64,000 nt of DNA from Streptomyces sp. NBC_01304 (GTDB lineage: Bacteria > Actinomycetota > Actinomycetes > Streptomycetales > Streptomycetaceae), in NCBI RefSeq assembly GCF_035975855.1, contig NZ_CP109055.1, positions 1,054,001 to 1,118,000 of the forward strand, given 5' to 3'. Below, one piece after another: positions 34,347 through 42,219 of this stretch. Below the pieces are notes generated by a model. It was not told the DNA's origin and did no database searches. It saw only the letters and a list, made by a program, of their open reading frames with translations. The translations under genes were made by a program, and so were the position numbers. How positions within the stretch are numbered: the stretch's first letter is position 1; every line of letters starts with the position of its first letter.

Positions 34347-36028
34347 GGTCGCTCCATGGGGCGGGGGCCTGCTTCGAGAGAGCCGGAACGGTGGGCCACG
34401 GACACCCGTGGACCCGCGCTGTGCCGGGTACGGTCGTACGTCGCCGGGCCGTCCGCAGGCGCGACTTCGAGCGGCGGGGACACCGCGTCCGTGCCCCGTC
34501 GGGGCAGCACCAGGGCGGCGACCAATACGCCGAGGACCGCGGCCCAGGCGCCGATCAGCAGCACTTCGCCGAAGGCGTGTCCGAACGCCGCCCGTGCCGC
34601 GGCCCACAGCGTCGCGCCGCTCTCCCCGCCGATCCGCGCGGTGACGGCCATGGCGCGCCCGATCGAATCGGAAATCGCGTCCGCCGCGGCGGGCGGAGCC
34701 GCGCCCAGGTCGGGCAGGCCGCCACGGTAGGAGGTGGACAGTGCGCTGCCGATGACGGCGATGCCGAGGGTGCCGCCGATCTGCATGGACGCGTCGGTCA
34801 TCGCGGCTCCGGCGCCCGCCTGTTCGCTCGGCGCCGCCGCCAGCATGGCGTCCGTGGCCGCCGGCATGGTCAGGCCCATGCCGAGGCCGAGCACGGCGAG
34901 GCCGGCCATCACGGCGTTCTCGGTGGGGCGTCCGGCGCCGGACGCGAGCAGCAGCGCCCCCACGGTGAGGGCGAGGCCGGTGGCGACGACCGTGTTCAGG
35001 CCGAGCCGCTGGACCAGGTGGGGGGCGAGTGGCGCGGTGAGCATGACGGCGGCCACCGGCAACAGCCGCAGTCCCGCCGCCAACGGGTCGTGGGCCAGGA
35101 CGAATTGGAGGTACTGGGTCAGCACGAACAGCACGCCGTACATGGCGAAGGACAGGGCCGCGATGGCCACGGCGGAGCCGGTGAAGGCACGGCTGTGCCA
35201 CAGCTCGGGCGCCAGCATCGGGCGCGCCGTGCGCCGTTCGTGCCGTACGAAGGCGACAAGCAGCAGTGCGCCGACGGCCACCGGCCCCAGACTCGTCCAG
35301 CCCGTCCATCCGTCGCGGGACGCCTCGACCAGGCCGTACACGAGGATTCCCAGACCGGCGACGGACAGCAGCGTGCCGGCCAGGTCGAGGCCCGGGTGGC
35401 GGGCGGTGCGCGACTCGGGGATCAGGAGCATTCCCGCGACGAGGGCGAGGGCGACCAGCGGCACGTTGACCAGGAAGATCGCGCCCCACCAGAAGTGTTC
35501 GAGCAGCAGTCCGCCGACCACCGGTCCCAACGGGACGCCGAGGGCGGCCGCTGCCGCCCACACTCCGATGGCGCGGGCCCGCTCCGCGCCCGCGGGGAAC
35601 ACGTCCTTGATGATCGCGAGGGTGGCGGGCATGATCATGGCCGCTCCGACGCCCATCCCGGCCCGCGCCAGGATCAGCGCGCCCGACGTGTCCGCGTACG
35701 CGGCGGCCAGCGAGCAGCCGAGGAAGACGAGCAGCCCGAGCGTCAAGGTCAGCCTGCGGCCGAAGCGGTCGGCCAGGCTGCCGCTGAGCAGCAGCAGCCC
35801 GCCGAAGCAGAGCGTGTAGGCATCGACGGTCCACTGCAACTGCGTGCCGGAGGCGCCCAGTTCGGTCTGGATGCTGGGCAGCGCGAGATTGAGGATCAGC
35901 GTGTCGATGCTGATCACGACGAGGCTCAGGCAGAGAACGGCCAGGATGGCCCAGCGGTGACGGTGGCCGCTCTCCGTGCGCGGGTTGCTCCCTTCCCGGC
36001 TCAGCGGGGTGCTCGCTTCCCGGTTCAC
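34343..36028 (-). CDS. 14-TM MFS drug exporter (DHA2/EmrB-QacA type)
   Basis: The 561-residue protein has about fourteen hydrophobic helices, motif A as GSLADRFGRRLTLTLG, and motif C as GVPLGPVVGGLLLEHFWW, both typical of the DHA2 antiporter family. It ends in a hydrophilic tail of about 60 residues. It should export the pathway product or give self-resistance. GTG 36028 overlaps the KAS III-like stop (GTGA), and its stop overlaps the FAD gene start (ATGA). Confidence 0.9.
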   Translation of the reverse strand: MNREASTPLSREGSNPRTESGHRHRWAILAVLCLSLVVISIDTLILNLALPSIQTELGASGTQLQWTVDAYTLCFGGLLLLSGSLADRFGRRLTLTLGLLVFLGCSLAAAYADTSGALILARAGMGVGAAMIMPATLAIIKDVFPAGAERARAIGVWAAAAALGVPLGPVVGGLLLEHFWWGAIFLVNVPLVALALVAGMLLIPESRTARHPGLDLAGTLLSVAGLGILVYGLVEASRDGWTGWTSLGPVAVGALLLVAFVRHERRTARPMLAPELWHSRAFTGSAVAIAALSFAMYGVLFVLTQYLQFVLAHDPLAAGLRLLPVAAVMLTAPLAPHLVQRLGLNTVVATGLALTVGALLLASGAGRPTENAVMAGLAVLGLGMGLTMPAATDAMLAAAPSEQAGAGAAMTDASMQIGGTLGIAVIGSALSTSYRGGLPDLGAAPPAAADAISDSIGRAMAVTARIGGESGATLWAAARAAFGHAFGEVLLIGAWAAVLGVLVAALVLPRRGTDAVSPPLEVAPADGPATYDRTRHSAGPRVSVAHRSGSLEAGPRPMERP

Positions 36029-37143
36029 CGGACAGGCACCTCCGCCGTCCAGTCCACGACCGTGCCCGCGTAGATCCACTTCGTGCTCTCCACGCCGATC
36101 AGCATGACCCGCAGTCCGGGCTTGATCCGTCCGGAGCGCCAGGCGTCGTCGAGGAAGAGCGGGACCGCCGCGCAGCCGACCGCGCCCATGGTGGACAGAC
36201 TGTCGATGATCTTCCCGGCCAGCGAGCGCCACTCGGGGGTGTCCAGGCCCGCGGCCCGCAGCGCGTCCAGCATCCAGCCCACGTTTCCCTCGGGGACCAG
36301 GCACAGGTCGATGCTGTCGGAGGTGACGCCCGCGCAGGCGAGGGTGTCGGAGATCGCCTCGGTCACCATGACCGGGGTGAAGTCGCCCGCGCCGACCACG
36401 TCGACCTTGAGGTCCACCAGGCGCTTGGCCGCCAGCTGCCGGTGGATGGGGGCGTGGGTGCCGCCGCCGACCGCCCAGATGCCCGGCGCCCGGTCGCCGC
36501 CGATGGCCCGCGTGGCACCGGCGAGCAGGCCGCCGGTCAACTCCCCGACGCCGTACGCCTGTTCACCGCTTTCGACCTCGTCGGCACGGAGCACGATGGC
36601 GCCCGCGCCGTCGCCGAACATGTAGACCGGCATGCGGTCCCGCATCCGGATGGTCTCCGGGTCACGGCCGAGGAAGACCGGGGCGAGCACGGGTGAGATG
36701 GCCTCGCTGCCGATCACCATCGCCGTGCGGTAGCGGCCCGAGGCGAGGTACATGCGGGCGATGTCCAGGCCCTGCACCACCCCCGCCCCGCCGGAGCGCA
36801 GCTCCATCGTGGCGCAGCGCGCGACGCCGAGGCGTTCCTGTACGAGGTTCACCACGGGCGGCAGCGTGTAGTCCGGGGTGCCGGTCGCCAGGATGAACAG
36901 GTCGATGTCGCCGGGCTCCATCCCCGCCGAGTCCAGCGCGCGGCGCGCCGCCTCGCAGGCCATGTCCGAGTTGTTCTCCCGGTGTTCGCCCGTCTCCGGA
37001 TCGATGATCCAGAACCGGCGCTCGATCGACAGCCCGTTCAGTACGTCATCGGGGAGCGGCCCGACCAGACGCTCGATCCGGTCGTTCGTGATCGGCTCCC
37101 CCGGCTGATAGCCGCCGGTGCCCACGATGCGTACCGCGCTCAT
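36025..37143 (-). CDS. KAS III-like protein lacking the Cys-His-Asn triad
   Basis: The 372-residue protein has the full FabH fold (MSAVRIVGTGGYQPGEPITN start, FGDGAGAIVL at 176-185, C-terminal VMLIGVESTKWIYA). At the nucleophile site the sequence is ELRSGGAGVV, giving Gly119; the His motif reads LVPEGNVGW with Glu285; the Asn motif reads TMGAVGCAAVP with Ala321. All three catalytic residues are therefore replaced. It may bind an acyl-ACP or starter, act as a scaffold, or use other chemistry like acyltransferase-type homologues, but those normally keep a nucleophile. It is the second gene of the operon, after the carrier protein. Confidence 0.85.
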   Translation of the reverse strand: MSAVRIVGTGGYQPGEPITNDRIERLVGPLPDDVLNGLSIERRFWIIDPETGEHRENNSDMACEAARRALDSAGMEPGDIDLFILATGTPDYTLPPVVNLVQERLGVARCATMELRSGGAGVVQGLDIARMYLASGRYRTAMVIGSEAISPVLAPVFLGRDPETIRMRDRMPVYMFGDGAGAIVLRADEVESGEQAYGVGELTGGLLAGATRAIGGDRAPGIWAVGGGTHAPIHRQLAAKRLVDLKVDVVGAGDFTPVMVTEAISDTLACAGVTSDSIDLCLVPEGNVGWMLDALRAAGLDTPEWRSLAGKIIDSLSTMGAVGCAAVPLFLDDAWRSGRIKPGLRVMLIGVESTKWIYAGTVVDWTAEVPVR

Positions 37144-37192
37144 CGCGTCCCCCCGCACGTGCGGCTCACAGGCTGCGGGGGCCGGCAGGGGC

Positions 37193-37633
37193 TCAAGAGC
37201 CCACGGCCGGTACGGCATCGGCCTCGGGGATCCGGGCGCCGCCCGCCTCGGCCTTCCGTACGACCATCTGGACCAGGTTGTCCACCGTGAACAGCCCCAT
37301 GACCTTCGCCGCCTGCAGGTTGCCGACGAGCTGCGCGGTGTCGATCTGCGGCATGACCAGCTTCAGCTGGTTGAGGCCACGCTCCGTGACGATCTCGTCG
37401 GCGTCGCCGAACTCCTCGTCGGGGATGCCGCCTTGGACGTACTCCGCGAGTTCCGCGGCCTCGATCTTGATGCCGAGCCGGCGCTCGATGCGGAAGAGGA
37501 TGTCGAGGAGGTCGATGGATTCGGCGTCCAGGTCGTTCAGCAGGCTGGCCTCGGGGACCACCTCCTCGGGCTCCGCGCCGGTGGCTTCGGCGACGGCCTT
37601 GCCGATGACTTCGCGGATCTCGTCCTGGTCCAT
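37193..37633 (-). CDS. Acyl carrier protein with an unusual insertion
   Basis: The 146-residue protein begins like an ACP: helix I MDQDEIREVIGKAVAE, then the phosphopantetheine site LDAESIDLLDILFRIE with Ser39. After about residue 68 a 45-residue insertion (GIPDEEFGDADEIVTERGLN onward) precedes a segment LFTVDNLVQMVVRKAE that looks like helix IV, and a 15-residue tail follows. Ordinary ACPs have 75-90 residues. It should carry all intermediates of the operon and, being first, likely sets operon expression. AGGTGG precedes ATG 37633. Confidence 0.85.
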   Translation of the reverse strand: MDQDEIREVIGKAVAEATGAEPEEVVPEASLLNDLDAESIDLLDILFRIERRLGIKIEAAELAEYVQGGIPDEEFGDADEIVTERGLNQLKLVMPQIDTAQLVGNLQAAKVMGLFTVDNLVQMVVRKAEAGGARIPEADAVPAVGS

Positions 37634-37961
37634 GGCACCACCTCTGTCTAGCGCCGCGGCTGCTCCTTCCGGAGCGGCCGCCGCGGGATTTCCGCAGGGC
37701 GGGGCGCCGGCTCCGTCCTGCCCGGGCACTGCCGGCACCCTCGCCGACACAGATCCGCCGGCGGGCCAGCTGGATACACCGTCGGTCACCAGGATGCGGA
37801 AATTCCCCCGAATTCCGTAGTCGTTCCTCACTGACAGTGAACGGCGCGCCCTGGTGCCCCACCCCTCTTGGGCGACTAAAACAAGCTGCCGCCGAGGCCC
37901 CCGGGCAAGATCTTGAGCCGAAGATCCGGGGACCGCAGGAACCTCTGGCAAGGGGACGTCG
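37634..37961. promoter_or_regulatory. Divergent promoter region of the KS operon and the sigma factor gene
   Basis: This 328-nt gap must drive both the ACP-led operon and the sigma factor. A 13-nt palindrome TCACTGACAGTGA lies at 37828-37840, and a GGAATTC-type imperfect inverted repeat at about 37798-37818. Near the ACP start (37655-37690) GCTGCTCC and GGAGCGGC can form a leader hairpin. I cannot assign -10/-35 boxes with confidence. No regulator of a known cluster-specific class lies inside the operon. Confidence 0.5.
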
Positions 37962-38609
37962 ATGACCCAGCTGAGCGATCACGAACGACTGCGCACGCGT
38001 CCGGCCGTCGCGGGCCGGGTCACCCGCGAGCAGCCCTCGGAGGCGCTCGTCGCGGCCTGCCTGGCCGGTGAGCAGGACGCCTGGTCGAAGCTGGTCAACC
38101 GCTACTCGCCGCTGGTGCGCACCGTGGCGCGGTCGCACCGGCTGAGCACCGCCGACTGTGACGAGGTCTGTCAGCTGACCTGGCTGCGGGTGTACGAGAA
38201 CCTGGCCCAGCTGCGGTGCGCCGCGAGCTTTCCCGCCTGGGTGACCACGTGCGCGCGCCGCGAGAGCGTCAAGCAGCTGGGCCGCGCCGCCCGCTACGTC
38301 CCGGTGGGCGACAGCTCCCAGCTCGACCGGCACGGCGGCGGGCCCGTCGTCGACGACAGCGGGCCGGAAGGTTCCTGGATCGGTTCGGAGCTGCGCGGCG
38401 AGGTGCTCGCGGCCCTGCGGGAGCTCCCGCCGCGCGACCGGGCGCTGCTCACCCTGCTCAGCGCGGACGAGCCGGTCAGCTACGACGATGTGAGCCGCCG
38501 CCTCGGGATCGCCCGCGGCTCGGTCGGCCCGCTGCGCGGCCGGGCGCTGCGCAGGCTCGCCGCTCTGCTGCGCTCGACCGGCCCGGACAGTGCGCCGGTG
38601 CCGATCTGA
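37962..38609 (+). CDS. ECF-type RNA polymerase sigma factor
   Basis: The 215-residue protein has sigma region 2 (ACLAGEQDAWSKLVNRYSPL, then DCDEVCQLTWLRVYENL, the -10-binding helix) and region 4 (LPPRDRALLTLLSADEPVSY followed by the helix-turn-helix VSRRLGIARGSVGPLRGRAL). No anti-sigma factor gene follows. It is transcribed divergently from the KS operon and might control it or the secreted peptidase gene downstream; neither is proved. AAGGGG precedes ATG 37962. Confidence 0.88.
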   Translation: MTQLSDHERLRTRPAVAGRVTREQPSEALVAACLAGEQDAWSKLVNRYSPLVRTVARSHRLSTADCDEVCQLTWLRVYENLAQLRCAASFPAWVTTCARRESVKQLGRAARYVPVGDSSQLDRHGGGPVVDDSGPEGSWIGSELRGEVLAALRELPPRDRALLTLLSADEPVSYDDVSRRLGIARGSVGPLRGRALRRLAALLRSTGPDSAPVPI

Positions 38610-38803
38610 CCCTCGTACTCTGCACGCCGGAGGGCGATTCCGCAGGTCAGAGGCGGCGCCTTTGGTCGGCCCAATGTTGGTTCACGCACGCACGCCAAAA
38701 CACTGGCACGAGTGGTCCAGTCCAGTCAGAATCGCCGCACACGCACGGTCAACCTGCATAGCACTTCTCCGAGTTCCCCCCTTTCCTCGGCAAGGAGACA
38801 GTG

Positions 38804-39646
38804 ATGTCAGCAGTGTTCAGCCGACGGTGTGCGGCCCTCGCAGCAACCACCGCATTCCTCGGACTAAGCGCCCTCACCGGGACCGCCTCCGCGGCGGACT
38901 CCCCGTCCGCACCGCCGGACGCACCCGGCGCCGCCTACAAGGCCGCGCACGACACGCTCGGCCCGCAGAGGCTGACGGCGGCGCAGCGAAGACTCATCGC
39001 GGAGAAGGAAGCCGCGGCCGCGAGAGGGCACAGCGGCGCCTCGGCCCAGGGCATCCAGGCCGGGTACGTCACCTCCGGCGGCATCCAGCAGTCGCAGAAG
39101 ACTTCGTACTGGTGCGGCCCCGCCACCTTGGTGATCACCCAGTCCGCCCACGACGAGGCCGGCGGCCGCTCCCAGCAGGACGCGGCAACCCTCCTCAAGA
39201 CCAACACCAGCGGCACGGCCTGGTACGGCATCGACATCAACGTGCCCAATCCGACCGGCTATCCCATGGCGGACGCCCTCAACGCCCGCCTGCCAGGGGC
39301 CGGTTACGTACCGAAGGCGCTGCCGTACTCCCCCACTGCCACCGACAAGGCGAACTTCAAGTCGCACATCATCCACAACACCGACGTCGACTACGGGATC
39401 GCGGGCAATGCCTGGGAGGTGCCGGGCGGCCCCCATCTGGTCGGCCATCCGAACATCGAGATCTTCCACTGGGTGTCGGTCGACGGCTACAACAGCGACA
39501 ACGGCGCCGGACAGGTGAACTATCTGGACCCGGTGGGCGGGGTGAGCACCAGCGTCATCTCGTGGGCCGGGAGTGTGCCCAGGTCCGCGCACATCTCGGC
39601 GGACACCCTCACCACGATCATGGGCGGCCGTGGGTACGTCTGGTAG
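38804..39646 (+). CDS. Secreted C39-like cysteine peptidase
   Basis: The 280-residue precursor has a signal peptide (ending ASAADS near 31), a helical propeptide-like stretch rich in Ala/Gln/Arg, then a papain-fold C39_2 domain with Cys in SYWCGPATLV, His in IFHWVSVDGY and Asp in YLDPVGG. It likely cleaves peptides or acts as a bacteriocin-processing or cell-wall-associated protease outside the cell. ATG 38804 is 7 nt after AAGGAG; GTG 38801 directly before it is less well spaced. The next gene overlaps its end. Confidence 0.82.
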   Translation: MSAVFSRRCAALAATTAFLGLSALTGTASAADSPSAPPDAPGAAYKAAHDTLGPQRLTAAQRRLIAEKEAAAARGHSGASAQGIQAGYVTSGGIQQSQKTSYWCGPATLVITQSAHDEAGGRSQQDAATLLKTNTSGTAWYGIDINVPNPTGYPMADALNARLPGAGYVPKALPYSPTATDKANFKSHIIHNTDVDYGIAGNAWEVPGGPHLVGHPNIEIFHWVSVDGYNSDNGAGQVNYLDPVGGVSTSVISWAGSVPRSAHISADTLTTIMGGRGYVW

Positions 39647-40790
39647 GTACGCCGCCGTGCTGTGCGCCGGGCTGGTCCTGGCCGGCCTGGCGGGCTGCAC
39701 TCCGGACCGTCAGCCGTCCGCCCGGCCGGCCCACAGCACGGCCCGGGCCGAGGTGTCCCCCTCGTCCGGGCCCTTCATGTCAGGGCCCGCCTGTGAGGTG
39801 ACGCTGCCCGGCGGCTGGCGCTCGGCGCTCGCCGCGAGCGAGGTGAAGGCACCGGCAGACGCCCATGCCGTACTCACCGAGGCGGGTCCCGACGCGCAAT
39901 GGGTGGCCGTCCAGCTGACGGACGGTCCGCGCCGACGGGCCGCACTGATCCCGTCGGGCGGCTCGCCCCGGACCCTGCTGAACTTCGCCGACCCGGTCGA
40001 ACACCAGTTGCTGAGCGCCGACTTCGACGGTCGCCGAGCGGCCTTCGCGGTGTTGGAAGGCCGCTCCCTGAGCAGCCCGTGGTCGCTGTACGTATGGGAT
40101 GCGCGGTCCGGAAAGGCACGCAGACTGGCCCGTTCCACGCAGCCCGGACCGCTGCCACAGCCCGTGCTGCACAAGGGCCGGGTGTACTGGGCGCAGGGTC
40201 TGGGCGGGGGCGAGGCTGCCGTCCTGCGGGCATCGGGCGACGGCAGCGGGAAGCCGCGCACCCTCCACACCGGGGTGTTCGACACTCCCTTCGCGGCCGG
40301 CGAGCGGCTGGTGTGGCGAGAGGGCAACGCCGAGGGCACCCGGCTGCTCGCCCTGTCGCTCGACACCGAGCGCCCCATCGCACTGCCCGGGGCCATCGCC
40401 GAGCTGCGCGACATTCGCTCGGCCGCCTCCGACGGGCGCCGTTGGGCATGGGTGGACGGCGAGGCCGAACCCCGATTACGGATGTGGCAGCAGGGCGTGC
40501 CGGCGCCGACGACCGCGGTCACCGGCGCGCCTTCCACGGAGGGAGCCGACCAGCTGCGGGTCGGCGGCGACCTGATCACGTGGCGGACGACCGAGGCGGC
40601 GTACGCGCTCGATCTGCGTGCGTCCAGTTACGCCAGGGTCACTCCGCAGTACGGCTACGCGCAGGCCAGGAGTGGCACGTTGGCCATCGCCTACAGTCGG
40701 GGCGAGGCGAAGTCCGCGCAGGCGCGCGCGGTCATCCAGGTGGCCCGCGCGGACCGGCTGCGCCGTCTGCCGGGCTGCGACGGAGCGTGA
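39630..40790 (+). CDS. Lipoprotein with beta-propeller-like repeats, TTA codon
   Basis: From GTG 39630, which overlaps the peptidase gene by 17 nt, the product is 386 residues with a lipobox LAGLAGC close to the N-terminus. The remainder alternates strands such as WSLYVWDARSGKARRL, ERLVWREGNAEGTRLLAL and RRWAWVDGEAEPRLRMW at about 45-50-residue spacing, which suggests a six- or seven-bladed propeller. No enzyme motif is visible. A TTA leucine codon at 40476-40478 (residue 283) makes it a candidate bldA target. It probably works with the C39-like peptidase at the outer membrane face. Confidence 0.7.
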   Translation: MGTSGRYAAVLCAGLVLAGLAGCTPDRQPSARPAHSTARAEVSPSSGPFMSGPACEVTLPGGWRSALAASEVKAPADAHAVLTEAGPDAQWVAVQLTDGPRRRAALIPSGGSPRTLLNFADPVEHQLLSADFDGRRAAFAVLEGRSLSSPWSLYVWDARSGKARRLARSTQPGPLPQPVLHKGRVYWAQGLGGGEAAVLRASGDGSGKPRTLHTGVFDTPFAAGERLVWREGNAEGTRLLALSLDTERPIALPGAIAELRDIRSAASDGRRWAWVDGEAEPRLRMWQQGVPAPTTAVTGAPSTEGADQLRVGGDLITWRTTEAAYALDLRASSYARVTPQYGYAQARSGTLAIAYSRGEAKSAQARAVIQVARADRLRRLPGCDGA

Positions 40791-40809
40791 CGGCCGGTAC
40801 TGCTCTGCA

Positions 40810-40836
40810 CAACAGTCGTACAGAGACGCACTGTTG
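40810..40836 (+). promoter_or_regulatory. Inverted repeat before the P450 C gene
   Basis: CAACAGT (40810-40816) and ACTGTTG (40830-40836) form 7-bp arms with a 13-nt spacer. TAATAT at 40840-40845 directly after it is the only AT-rich hexamer in the gap and may be a -10 box. An operator for a local regulator is plausible; none lies beside this gene. Confidence 0.4.
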
Positions 40837-40903
40837 ACCTAATATCCGGCTACCCCCGCACCCTTCCGCAGCACCCACCCGCCTCTCCCACCGGAGCGCC
40901 CCG

Positions 40904-42172
40904 TTGGACACCTCACCGGCACCCGCCACCCCCGCCCGGCACCAGCCCTCCCGGCCGGCGCACCGCATGGACCCGTCCGGCGGCTGCCCGCACGCGGACA
41001 ACGCCCGGCTGCTCGCCCGGGGCGCGGTCGCTCCGGTGCTGCTGCCCGGCGAGGTGGCGGGGATGGCGGTCCTCGGGCATGACGCGCTCCGGGAGTTCGT
41101 CTCGCACCCCGACGTCGCCAAGAACGCCCTGCACTTCACGGCGTTGCAGGCGGGCGCGATACCGGACGGCTGGCCGCTGAAGACCTTCGCCACGGTGCAG
41201 GGCATGACCACGGCGGACGGCGCCGACCACCGGCGGCTGCGGTCCCTGGTGAGCCGGGCGTTCACCACGCGCCGGGTGGAGGAACTGCGCCCGCGCATCG
41301 AGAAGTTGACGTCCGACCTGCTCGACGACCTCGACCGAGCGGCCGTCGCGGGCGACGGGGTCGCGGACCTGCGCACGCACTTCGCGCTGCCGCTGCCGAT
41401 GGGCGTCATCTGCGAACTGCTCGGCGTGGACGCCGAGTACCACGACCGTCTGCACCACCTCTCCAACCAGATCGTCGCCACCGACATCGGCCCCGAACGG
41501 GCATTGGCGGCCAACCGAGAGATGGTGGAGGTGCTGGGCGCCGTCGCCGCCGCCCGCCGGGAGCGGCCCGGCGACGACCTCACCTCCGCCCTGATCGCCG
41601 CCCGTGAGGAGAACGGCGACCGGCTCGGCCCGCACGAGCTGATCGGCACCCTGATGCTCATGATCATCGCCGGGCACGAGACGACGCTGAACCTGATCAC
41701 CAACGCCGTACGCGCCCTGTGCACGCACCGCGACCAGCTCGACCTGGTCACGTCGGGCCGGGCGAGCTGGGCGGACGTGGTCGAGGAGACACTGCGCTGG
41801 GACAGCCCCGTCAGCTACTTCCCGTTCCGCTACCCGACCCGGGACCTGATGCTGGACGGCACTGTCATCCCCAAGGGCACCCCGGTGCTTGCCGGTTACT
41901 CCGCGGCGGGCCGCGACCCGGGGGCCCACGGCCCGGACGCCGACCGCTTCTCCCTCGCCCGCGAAGGCTCCGCGCGCCATCTCTCCCTCGGGCACGGCGC
42001 GCACTACTGCCTGGGCGCACCACTGGCCCGCATGGAGGCCACCACCGCCCTCGCGCAGCTCTTCGCCCGCTTCCCCGAACTCAACCTCGCCGTCCCTGAG
42101 TCGGAGCTGCCGCGCCACGCGTCGTTCGTGGGGAACAGCGTGCGGAGGCTGCCCGTACGGCTGCACGGCTGA
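40904..42172 (+). CDS. Cytochrome P450 C (bacterial class I)
   Basis: The 422-residue protein is a CYP105/107-like bacterial P450: I-helix IIAGHETT, ExxR in VVEETLRWDSPV, and haem loop LGHGAHYCLGAPLAR with the thiolate Cys. It differs in type from the two P450s of the KS operon (FxxG is LGHG here). TTG 40904 is preceded by GGAG at suitable distance; ATG 40967 has no ribosome site and would remove a Pro-rich leader. No ferredoxin gene is adjacent. Substrate unknown. Confidence 0.88.
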   Translation: MDTSPAPATPARHQPSRPAHRMDPSGGCPHADNARLLARGAVAPVLLPGEVAGMAVLGHDALREFVSHPDVAKNALHFTALQAGAIPDGWPLKTFATVQGMTTADGADHRRLRSLVSRAFTTRRVEELRPRIEKLTSDLLDDLDRAAVAGDGVADLRTHFALPLPMGVICELLGVDAEYHDRLHHLSNQIVATDIGPERALAANREMVEVLGAVAAARRERPGDDLTSALIAAREENGDRLGPHELIGTLMLMIIAGHETTLNLITNAVRALCTHRDQLDLVTSGRASWADVVEETLRWDSPVSYFPFRYPTRDLMLDGTVIPKGTPVLAGYSAAGRDPGAHGPDADRFSLAREGSARHLSLGHGAHYCLGAPLARMEATTALAQLFARFPELNLAVPESELPRHASFVGNSVRRLPVRLHG

Positions 42173-42219
42173 GCCCGCGCAGGAGGAGACCGGCATGGCA
42201 GGGGAGGCAGGAGGCAGAC

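Noticed and set aside
22399..37633. Classical aromatic type II PKS cluster
   Set aside because: No aromatase/cyclase of the polyketide cyclase type, no KS-alpha/CLF/ACP triplet of usual form, and the KS proteins are FabF-like or degenerate.
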